NCBI GenBank assembly: GCA_900557385.1
Contig: USSP01000118.1
Span: 1 to 5,936, forward strand
Direction: 5' to 3'
Length of the DNA stretch: 5,936 nt
DNA from: an uncultured Lachnospiraceae bacterium
GTDB lineage: Bacteria > Bacillota > Clostridia > Lachnospirales > Lachnospiraceae
The notes below the pieces were generated by a model, which saw only the letters and a list, made by a program, of their open reading frames with translations, had not been told where the DNA came from and did no database searches. The position numbers were made by a program, and so were the translations under genes. Position 1 is the first letter of the stretch; each line of letters starts with the position of its first letter. Of this stretch, positions 1-4,983 are shown piece by piece.

Positions 1-788
1 AACATTTTTGTGCCGGAAGTGAGAAGTGGACGACCCAGGAGGCTTTACAAAAAATCCTGCAGCATGTTTGCCATTATTCCCTGTATGCCTATGAGGAAGA
101 ACTACGTCAGGGATATGTGACCATTCCCGGTGGTCACCGAATCGGGATGGCAGGTCAGGTGATCCTTCGCCCGGATGGCAGTATGGGAGGGTTTAAAAAG
201 GTACAGTATTTCAACGTGCGAATAGCCAGAGAAAAAAAGGGAACCGCAAGAAAAATCCTCCCCTATGTATATCAGGCGGGACAGCCCTTAAATGTGCTTT
301 TGATATCTCCGCCCGCTGCAGGGAAAACCACCATGCTTCGGGATCTGGTACGACTGGTGTCGGATGGAACCAGTTATGGAAGCGGTCAAAAGGTGGGAGT
401 GGTAGATGAACGGTCGGAGATTGCCGGATGCTATCTTGGTATTCCCCAAAACGATGTGGGCAGACGGACGGATGTATTAGACGGATGCCCGAAGGCAGAG
501 GGGATGATGCTATTGATCCGCAGTATGTCACCCCAGGTTCTGGCGGTGGACGAGATTGGGACAAGATCGGATGCGGAGGCATTACATAGTGCTTTTGCCA
601 CAGGATGTAAGGTGTTTTCCACCATTCACGGAGCGTGTGTCGAGGATGTGAAACGAAAACTCTTCCTGAAGGATATTTTAAAGGAACAGTGGTTTGACCG
701 TTTCATTTTTTTGGAACGAAAGGAGACGGGCTTTGGTGTCCGGGAAATTTTGAATAAGGATTTCCTTCCTCTGGAGATGCTGACATGA
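1..788 (+). CDS. spoIIIAA: Stage III sporulation protein AA, mother-cell ATPase of the SpoIIIA channel (5' partial)
   Basis: SpoIIIAA is a cytoplasmic P-loop ATPase related to type II secretion/type IV pilus motor ATPases. It is thought to power the SpoIIIA-SpoIIQ channel from the mother-cell side. The reading frame (first full codon at 3) is open from the window edge, so the gene starts upstream; 261 residues are visible against about 305-310 in the family. The GTG at 117 is an internal Val in the conserved GYVTIPGGHRIG block, not a start. Visible motifs are a Walker A loop ISPPAAGKTT (about 303-332), the family signatures VDERSEIAG and DVGRRTDVLDGCPKAEGM (about 399-510), a Walker B strand VLAVDEIG with Asp codon 549-551 and Glu 552-554, and STIHG (about 618-632). 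The first Walker A Gly is Ser here; from memory this is common in clostridial SpoIIIAA. The stop overlaps the spoIIIAB start (ATGA), implying translational coupling. The sigma-E promoter expected upstream of this gene lies outside the window. Confidence 0.96.
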   Translation, partial: HFCAGSEKWTTQEALQKILQHVCHYSLYAYEEELRQGYVTIPGGHRIGMAGQVILRPDGSMGGFKKVQYFNVRIAREKKGTARKILPYVYQAGQPLNVLLISPPAAGKTTMLRDLVRLVSDGTSYGSGQKVGVVDERSEIAGCYLGIPQNDVGRRTDVLDGCPKAEGMMLLIRSMSPQVLAVDEIGTRSDAEALHSAFATGCKVFSTIHGACVEDVKRKLFLKDILKEQWFDRFIFLERKETGFGVREILNKDFLPLEMLT

Positions 789-1315
789 TTCCCCTGATTT
801 TACGTCTGTTTGGGGGCGGACTGGTATTATTGGGAAGCCTGGGAACCGGATGGACATTGGTTCTTACTGGGCGGCGAAAACTGGCCAATATGCAGGAAAT
901 CCTTTACCTGCTGACACGTATGAATGGAGAAATCAGCTTTGGAAGATTTACCCTGCCCCAGGTATGCAGACAGTGTGCCCAAAATGGTGAGGATGCATTT
1001 TCTATTGCATTATGCAGGATAGCAGATCGTATGGAGTTAAATAAGGGAGAGGATTTTTCCGGAATATGGACAGAAGAAATGGAAACAGAACTGAGAAGAG
1101 ATATCGTGCCGACAGAATTTCGCGCCTGTCTTCTACGGTTAGGACAGCGGATGGAAGTGATGGACACCGGGCTTTGCAGGCAAATGCTTCAGGAGACCTA
1201 TACAGAACTGGAACAGATCATGCAGCACTACCGGGAGCAGTCGGAAAATCAGAATAGAGTCAGGGTAGGACTTTCCATGGGAGCAGGAATGGCAATTTTG
1301 TTGCTTTTATGGTAA
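785..1315 (+). CDS. spoIIIAB: Stage III sporulation protein AB, platform-like membrane protein
   Basis: This 176-residue protein is close to the 171 residues of the B. subtilis protein and sits directly after spoIIIAA. It has a hydrophobic N-terminal segment (about residues 3-27), a long helical cytoplasmic-type region (about 30-158) and a C-terminal membrane segment (about 160-176) that ends at the last residue. This is the usual SpoIIIAB layout, and the family's soluble domain resembles the type II secretion platform protein GspF. Recognisable family features are the LTRMNGEI stretch near residues 43-50 and the LGQRMEVMD segment near 119-127. In homologues the latter usually reads LG-x-x-LG-x-x-D, so its second Gly is not kept here. 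The ATG is preceded by GGAG at 773-776 with an 8-nt gap and overlaps the spoIIIAA stop by 4 nt. It probably docks the SpoIIIAA ATPase on the outer forespore membrane (inference from family). Orthology rests on gene order, length and topology together. Confidence 0.94.
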   Translation: MIPLILRLFGGGLVLLGSLGTGWTLVLTGRRKLANMQEILYLLTRMNGEISFGRFTLPQVCRQCAQNGEDAFSIALCRIADRMELNKGEDFSGIWTEEMETELRRDIVPTEFRACLLRLGQRMEVMDTGLCRQMLQETYTELEQIMQHYREQSENQNRVRVGLSMGAGMAILLLLW

Positions 1316-1342
1316 AGCAGAACCCGAAGAAAACGAGGAAGC

Positions 1343-1537
1343 ATGAGTGTAAGTGTCATTTTTAAAATTGCGGCAGTGGGAATTCTGGTAACCATATTAA
1401 GTCAGGTCTTAAAGCATAGCGGAAGAGAAGAACAAGCCTTTCTGGTAAGTCTGGCAGGGCTGGTTCTGGTATTGATGTGGCTCATTCCTTATATTTATGA
1501 CTTGTTTGTTCTGGTACAGAAATTGTTTTCTGTTTAA
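1343..1537 (+). CDS. spoIIIAC: Stage III sporulation protein AC, small two-helix membrane protein
   Basis: This 64-residue protein compares with 68 in B. subtilis. Two membrane segments are visible (about residues 5-23 and 32-55), joined by a short polar loop, KHSGREEQ, at 24-31. The family pattern 'VIFKIAAVGILV' at the start and the aromatic/acidic IYDLF near residues 51-55 match SpoIIIAC. It is one of the polytopic membrane subunits of the SpoIIIA channel in the mother-cell-derived membrane; AC and AD are related small proteins and probably pack together in the complex (inference). A purine-rich AGGA at 1336-1339 precedes the ATG with a gap of only 3 nt, a short spacing. No better in-frame start is apparent, and the N-terminus aligns well with the family. 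It lies 27 nt after spoIIIAB and 9 nt before spoIIIAD. Confidence 0.95.
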   Translation: MSVSVIFKIAAVGILVTILSQVLKHSGREEQAFLVSLAGLVLVLMWLIPYIYDLFVLVQKLFSV

Positions 1538-1546
1538 GGAAAAGAT

Positions 1547-1933
1547 ATGAATCTGATTCAAATTTGTATCATCAGTGTGATGGGAGTGGGATTGATCCTG
1601 CTCTTAAAGGGAACCAGACCGGAGTTTGGCTATCTGCTGGCAATGGGAATCTGCATCCTGCTTTTTGCCATGGCGATAGGAAATTTTTCCAGAGTATTAG
1701 AGGAAATTCAGGGACTGGCAGAATATCTGGGGAGTGACGGCGGTTATTTGAAGATTCTGGTCAAAATGATCGGGGTTACCTATCTTTGTGAGTTTTGTTC
1801 CGGAATTTGTAAGGATGCAGGGCAGAATGCCATTGCAGGCCAGGTGGAGCTTTGGGGGAAGCTGTCCATTATGGCGGCAGGGATTCCAGTCATCTATGGA
1901 GTGATCAACTGTATCCAATCTCTGACCTGGTAA
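1547..1933 (+). CDS. spoIIIAD: Stage III sporulation protein AD, polytopic membrane protein
   Basis: This 128-residue protein compares with 133 in B. subtilis. Hydrophobic segments lie at about residues 3-21, 27-46, 66-85 and 104-122. The most diagnostic region is about residues 66-106: a conserved Lys followed by GVTYLCEFCSGICKDAGQNAIAGQ and VELWGK, which fits the family pattern of a Tyr/Glu pair, a buried Asp-Ala-Gly and a Glu-x-x-Gly-Lys before the last helix. It is a membrane subunit of the SpoIIIA-SpoIIQ channel. AAGGA at 1536-1540, overlapping the spoIIIAC stop, precedes the ATG by 6 nt. The conserved charged residues inside membrane segments could line or gate the pore, but that is inference. 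Confidence 0.96.
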   Translation: MNLIQICIISVMGVGLILLLKGTRPEFGYLLAMGICILLFAMAIGNFSRVLEEIQGLAEYLGSDGGYLKILVKMIGVTYLCEFCSGICKDAGQNAIAGQVELWGKLSIMAAGIPVIYGVINCIQSLTW

Positions 1934-1952
1934 GAGAAGAGGATCATGGAAC

Positions 1953-3008
1953 ATGGATATTAGCAATTATCTGGATTTATATGGTTTTGGCGAACTGGCA
2001 AGTCAGGTGGATGGATTGTTTTCCCAGTGGAATGTGTCCCTGTATGCACTATTGGAACAGATTTTGCAGGGAAATCTGAAACAGGGGATGCACTGTTTAT
2101 GGCAGGAAATTTTACAGGGAATCAAGGGGAGCATTTCCTCTTACTGGGAGTTATTTCTTTGGTTGCTGGTTCTGGGCATGACAGCATCTTTTTATCAGAT
2201 CTTTGCAGCCTCCTTTCGCAGCCATCAGATTGCCGATACAGGATACTATATCTTTTATGTGGCACTGATGGGAATTTTACTGAAAGCGTTTGTAAGCATG
2301 CAGAGTATTGCGGCGGCATTCTTAGAGCAGATGGTTCTCTTTATCCGGCTGTGCATTCCGGCTTTTTGCCTCTGCGTAGGCACGGCAACGGGAGGGGCTA
2401 CGGCAACAGCTGCTTATGGAAGTGCTTTGTTTTTTCTTTTTCTGGTGGAAAAAGTAATGTGCAGCATTTTTCTTCCGGCACTGGAAGTCTATATTCTTCT
2501 TTCTGTAGCCAATGGACTCTGGGAGGAGGAACGGCTTAATACCCTGTTAGATCAAATGAAGGAACTGCTCCGGGGAGGAATGAAATGGATACTGGGGGGA
2601 GTTTGTGGCATTACTTTTGTCCGCAATGCCATTCAGCCGGCTGTGGACAGTCTTACAGGATCTGCTTTTCAGAAAGTGGTTGCCAGCATTCCTCTTCTGG
2701 GTAATGCGGCAGATATTGCATGGCAGACCACAGTGGGCGCCGCAGTATTGGTCAAAAACGGCGTTGGCATCGCTCTGGTGATTTTATTGCTTTTCCTAGG
2801 AATCACACCATTATGCATGATTGGCGTATTTACTTTGATTCTAAAAGCAGATGCAATTCTCTTGGGACTTTTTCAGGATAACCGGAGTGTGCATTGCATG
2901 GAACGGATGGGAGAAGGGGGAGCACTATTGTTTCAGCTTCTGCTTTCGGCCATGACTGTATTTTTTCTTTTCATTGCACTCACGGTGATGATGACGAACG
3001 GAGGGTAG
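1953..3008 (+). CDS. spoIIIAE: Stage III sporulation protein AE, large polytopic membrane subunit (no signal peptide)
   Basis: SpoIIIAE is the largest membrane subunit of the SpoIIIA channel. This version has 351 residues against 399 in B. subtilis. The N-terminal ~63 residues are mostly amphipathic. Membrane segments follow at about residues 64-85, 98-121, 127-147, 156-188, 261-297 (probably two helices) and 325-347. A Gly/Ala/Thr-rich block, CVGTATGGATATAAYGSALF, lies at 141-160. The SIPLLGNAADIAWQT...LVKNGVGI region near 245-273 matches the conserved IPVVG...LLKNTVGI-type segment of the family and is the strongest support. The start is fixed: in-frame TGA at 1923-1925 rules out an upstream extension, and AAGAGGA at 1937-1943 lies 9 nt before the ATG. 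B. subtilis SpoIIIAE begins with a cleavable signal peptide. None is present here, and most of the length difference is at this end. It follows spoIIIAD by 19 nt. Confidence 0.95.
   Translation: MDISNYLDLYGFGELASQVDGLFSQWNVSLYALLEQILQGNLKQGMHCLWQEILQGIKGSISSYWELFLWLLVLGMTASFYQIFAASFRSHQIADTGYYIFYVALMGILLKAFVSMQSIAAAFLEQMVLFIRLCIPAFCLCVGTATGGATATAAYGSALFFLFLVEKVMCSIFLPALEVYILLSVANGLWEEERLNTLLDQMKELLRGGMKWILGGVCGITFVRNAIQPAVDSLTGSAFQKVVASIPLLGNAADIAWQTTVGAAVLVKNGVGIALVILLLFLGITPLCMIGVFTLILKADAILLGLFQDNRSVHCMERMGEGGALLFQLLLSAMTVFFLFIALTVMMTNGG
3000..3005 (+). promoter_or_regulatory. Ribosome binding site of spoIIIAF, inside the spoIIIAE 3' end
   Basis: GGAGGG lies within the last codons of spoIIIAE, 9 nt before the spoIIIAF ATG. 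A second AGGA-like stretch (3007-3014) directly abuts the ATG and is too close to serve. The site supports the choice of the ATG at 3015 and suggests coupled translation of AE and AF. Confidence 0.7.
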
Positions 3009-3014
3009 GAAGGA

Positions 3015-3440
3015 ATGGAAGCAATCAGCAGACTGGTGATTTTTTCCATCTGTGTGACAGCCTTATGCAGGCTGTCTGCATCCACGCCCTATGAAAAGTA
3101 TATGCGTTTCCTGGGGGCGGTTTTATTGGGAGCACAGCTGGTGGGAAGCGTACTTTCGCTGGTGGGACAGGATGGCGGAGGACTTTGGTCCCAAATAGTA
3201 GAAAAAAGCGCCAATATGGAAGAAAAGTGGTATGGAGATGGTTCGATAGAATGGGAGGAACGGTCAGAGGAAATGCAACAGGAATTATGGTCGCGTTCGC
3301 AGGAATATTGGAATGCACAGTTGGAGGAAACAGAAAGAGAGAGCATAGACTTGAAGCAGGAAACAGGGGACGAAATTTTGCCGGTAATCATACAGGTGGA
3401 AGAAATTGCAGCGCCGGAAGGAGAAAGTAGGAAAGAATGA
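3015..3440 (+). CDS. spoIIIAF: Stage III sporulation protein AF, short form
   Basis: This 141-residue protein compares with 206 in B. subtilis. Two membrane segments are visible (about residues 3-20 and 30-51) with the polar loop SASTPYEKYMRF between them, which is the N-terminal signature of SpoIIIAF. A Trp- and Glu-rich, mostly helical region follows (about 57-115), then one short strand-like stretch, EILPVIIQVEE, at 120-130, and a polar tail. In B. subtilis the soluble part folds as a ring-building motif (helix-strand-strand-helix-strand). Here only about 90 residues follow the second membrane helix, and I can see one helix and one strand but not the rest. Other frames over 3185-3440 show no recognisable continuation, so a frameshift is not indicated. 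The stop overlaps the spoIIIAG start by 4 nt (ATGA). Identity rests on position plus the N-terminal domain. Confidence 0.88.
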   Translation: MEAISRLVIFSICVTALCRLSASTPYEKYMRFLGAVLLGAQLVGSVLSLVGQDGGGLWSQIVEKSANMEEKWYGDGSIEWEERSEEMQQELWSRSQEYWNAQLEETERESIDLKQETGDEILPVIIQVEEIAAPEGESRKE

Positions 3441-4042
3441 ATAAACAGAGTATCAGGGACAAAATAAAGATAGGAAAATGGAAAAAGGAAGACTATATCG
3501 TATTGGCGTTAGCCGGTATTTTGCTATTGATCATAGCCATGCCGGTACAGAATGGATCCCAATCCAATCCGGGGGCAGTGGAGGAAGAGGCACAGGGAGG
3601 AGGCAGAACGTTTGACACAGGAACAGAAGGGGAAACAGATTCCTATGGGGAATATTGGGAGAAGCGTCTGGAAAAGGCACTCTCCCAAATAGAGGGAGTG
3701 GGAGCAGCCCGGGTAATGATTACACTGGAGGATAGCGGGGAATCGATCGTAGAGAAGGATACGCCCCTGCAGAGCAGTAATACAGAGGAGAAGGACAGTG
3801 GAGGCGGTGTGAGAAAAATACGGGACTATTCCAGCACGGAAGCAACTGTTTTTTATACGGATGCCAACGGAAGACAGATGCCCTATGTGGTGCGGGAGGC
3901 GGCTCCCCGGGTGACAGGGGTCGTGGTCATTGCCCAGGGTGCGGATAATGCCAAAGTAAAAGAACAGATTACCCGTCTTTTGGAAGCATTATTTGATGTG
4001 GAGGCACATAAAGTAATAGTAGTCAAGATGAAAACCGGATAG
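3437..4042 (+). CDS. spoIIIAG: Stage III sporulation protein AG, ring-forming channel component
   Basis: SpoIIIAG forms a large multimeric ring in the space between the forespore membranes in B. subtilis (229 residues there, 201 here). A basic N-terminus (residues 1-18) precedes one membrane anchor (about 20-36). A polar linker (37-69) leads to the ring-building domain: helix 70-85, strand AARVMITLED (90-99), an insertion at about 100-156 that includes the likely beta-triangle strands ESIVEK and EATVFYT, strand VTGVVVIAQGA (159-169), helix 170-186 and a final strand HKVIVVKM (191-198). The Y-x-x-x-W-x-x-R-L-x-x-x-L-S-x-I-x-G-V-G-x-x-x-V-M-I pattern is typical of clostridial SpoIIIAG. AGGA at 3429-3432 lies 4 nt before the ATG, which overlaps the spoIIIAF stop. 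The insertion length looks normal for the family. Confidence 0.96.
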   Translation: MNKQSIRDKIKIGKWKKEDYIVLALAGILLLIIAMPVQNGSQSNPGAVEEEAQGGGRTFDTGTEGETDSYGEYWEKRLEKALSQIEGVGAARVMITLEDSGESIVEKDTPLQSSNTEEKDSGGGVRKIRDYSSTEATVFYTDANGRQMPYVVREAAPRVTGVVVIAQGADNAKVKEQITRLLEALFDVEAHKVIVVKMKTG

Positions 4043-4057
4043 AAGGGAAGAAAAGAA

Positions 4058-4888
4058 ATGAAAGGCATATGTAAAAAGAACCAGGTGATGATTACGGCGT
4101 TGGCCATTATGGTCGGCGTGGCGGGGTATCTCCATTTTGCACAGGGAAAGATTTCAAAAGAGGAACTGACGGCAGCACAGGCGAATTCTGATCAGGTGCT
4201 AAACAGTGGTATTGTGGTGGAAAATTACAAAGCAGGGGAAGTAGAAGATCTGTCTTTAGATGAAATCGGTATGCTGGATATTTCTTCAGAGGATCTGGAG
4301 GCAGCAGGCGTTACCGATATTGAAAGTCTGGACAGCGATCCGGATCTGGTCACCCAGGATTATCTGGAGAATGGTATGCTCACGGATAGTTCAGAACAGC
4401 TGGAGGCAGCAGGTGTTACGGAGGGAAATGAAGATACGTTGGCTTCCGTAGATGTAGTCCAGGAGAATGTCCAGGAGAATGTCCAGGAGGATCTGGGACA
4501 GGGAGAGATTCCCGGGCAGGCAGTTTTTACTTCCACCACCACGGTATCTTCTTTGGCGGGGGCAAAGCTGTCCAAGGAGCAGACTAGAGCGCGTAATAAG
4601 GAAACTCTTCTGGAAATCATAAACAATGAAGCACTCAGTGAGACCCAGAAACAGTCGGCAGTAGATACCATGGTGGCAATGACGCAGATCGCAGAGATGG
4701 AGACGGCAGCAGAACTGTTGCTGGAAGCAAAGGGATTTGAGGATGTAGTGGTCAGCATCACCGGAGATACGGTGGATGTGGTTGTGGCAAATGTGGAACT
4801 AACCGGGGCAAAATGTGCCCAGATCGAGGACATTGTACAGCGAAAGACAGGAGTAGCACCGGAAAATATCATTATCAGTACAAATTAA
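4058..4888 (+). CDS. spoIIIAH: Stage III sporulation protein AH, SpoIIQ-binding ring protein with extended acidic linker
   Basis: SpoIIIAH is anchored in the mother-cell-derived outer forespore membrane and binds forespore SpoIIQ across the gap, forming the channel core and aiding engulfment. Residues 1-8 are basic and 9-28 form the membrane anchor. The C-terminal domain (about 170-276) matches the family closely: SKEQTRARNKETLLEIINNE, then helix residues 197-225, strand DVVVSITGDTVDVVVA (229-244), helix 250-264 with AQIEDIVQRKTG, and final strand ENIIIST. This is the ring-building fold. At 276 residues it is about 58 longer than the B. subtilis protein (218). The excess is in a linker (about 31-169) that lacks any Lys or Arg from residue 59 to 169 and holds about 28 Asp/Glu. 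The linker contains a duplicated 17-residue motif and a four-residue tandem repeat, listed separately. GAAGGGA at 4042-4048 lies 9 nt before the ATG, and the gene starts 15 nt after spoIIIAG. Confidence 0.95.
   Translation: MKGICKKNQVMITALAIMVGVAGYLHFAQGKISKEELTAAQANSDQVLNSGIVVENYKAGEVEDLSLDEIGMLDISSEDLEAAGVTDIESLDSDPDLVTQDYLENGMLTDSSEQLEAAGVTEGNEDTLASVDVVQENVQENVQEDLGQGEIPGQAVFTSTTTVSSLAGAKLSKEQTRARNKETLLEIINNEALSETQKQSAVDTMVAMTQIAEMETAAELLLEAKGFEDVVVSITGDTVDVVVANVELTGAKCAQIEDIVQRKTGVAPENIIISTN
4268..4423 (+). repeat. Duplicated 17-codon motif in the SpoIIIAH linker (period 105 nt)
   Basis: Copy 1 (4268-4318, residues 71-87) reads GMLDISSEDLEAAGVTD. Copy 2 (4373-4423, residues 106-122) reads GMLTDSSEQLEAAGVTE. 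They agree at 13 of 17 residues and are exactly 35 codons apart. The DNA is also similar, including a shared ctggaggcagcagg core. This points to an internal duplication within the linker. The sequence between the copies (DIESLDSDPDLVTQDYLEN) is not clearly repeated. Confidence 0.85.
4457..4492 (+). repeat. Three tandem 12-bp units in spoIIIAH
   Basis: Three head-to-tail copies of a 12-bp unit, gtccaggagaat, are present. The first two are identical and the third differs by one base (gtccaggaggat). They encode VQEN-VQEN-VQED at residues 134-145. Because the unit is a multiple of three, gain or loss of copies would keep the frame and only change linker length. Confidence 0.92.
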
Positions 4889-4911
4889 GGGCAAATTCCT
4901 TCGATGGTACT

Positions 4912-4940
4912 TTGCACAACGGGCAGGGATATGGTAGTAT
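4912..4940 (+). promoter_or_regulatory. Candidate housekeeping promoter for prfC (extended -10)
   Basis: A TAGTAT -10 candidate (4935-4940, 4 of 6 to TATAAT) is directly preceded by TGG (4932-4934), the TGn extended -10 element of vegetative sigma factors. TTGCAC (4912-4917, 3 of 6 to TTGACA) lies 17 bp upstream, the ideal spacing. Transcription would start near 4946-4948, giving a leader of about 37 nt. The -35 is weak, so the call leans on the extended -10 and spacing. Confidence 0.5.
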
Positions 4941-4969
4941 AGAAAGGTTGAAAGTGATATTGAATGGAT

Positions 4970-4975
4970 GGAGGA
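4970..4975 (+). promoter_or_regulatory. Ribosome binding site of prfC
   Basis: GGAGGA is placed 8 nt before the ATG at 4984. It selects this ATG over two nearby out-of-frame ATGs (4964 and 4968), which lie upstream of the site. Confidence 0.8.
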
Positions 4976-4983
4976 ACAGCACA

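Larger units (their letters stand above)
4889..4983 (+). other. Intergenic spacer between spoIIIAH and prfC
   Basis: This 95-nt spacer is the largest non-coding stretch in the window. It holds a probable promoter (4912-4940) and the prfC ribosome binding site (4970-4975). I see no strong GC-rich hairpin followed by a T tract, so there is no convincing rho-independent terminator for the spoIIIA operon. Read-through into prfC during sporulation is therefore possible. Confidence 0.7.

Noticed and set aside
117..119. GTG as the start of spoIIIAA
   Set aside because: The frame is open upstream to the window edge, and the upstream residues (such as YSLYAYEEELRQGY) belong to the conserved SpoIIIAA N-terminal part. 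The GTG encodes an internal Val.
1946..1963. Five-codon ORF (MEHGY) overlapping the spoIIIAE start, possible leader peptide
   Set aside because: Its ATG is only 2 nt from the AGAGGA site, too close for good initiation, while the spoIIIAE ATG at 1953 is well spaced. Nothing else suggests a regulatory leader.
2027..2539. 170-residue plus-strand ORF inside spoIIIAE
   Set aside because: It overlaps the recognised SpoIIIAE membrane protein in another frame and shows no domain or credible start context.
3389..3394. CATACA as a sigma-E -10 element for an internal promoter ahead of spoIIIAG
   Set aside because: The hexamer fits sigma-E -10 elements and an internal promoter in this operon is known from B. 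subtilis, but no ATA-type -35 element lies 13-15 bp upstream. It is a chance-level match inside spoIIIAF.
4360..4872. 170-residue minus-strand ORF antisense to spoIIIAH
   Set aside because: It is Ser/Thr-rich and low in complexity, with no recognisable domain. It arises because the acidic, repeat-rich spoIIIAH sequence lacks stops on the other strand.
4891..4915. GCAAA...TTTGC inverted repeat after spoIIIAH as a terminator
   Set aside because: The stem is only 5 bp with a 15-nt loop and no T tract follows, so it would not form a stable terminator.
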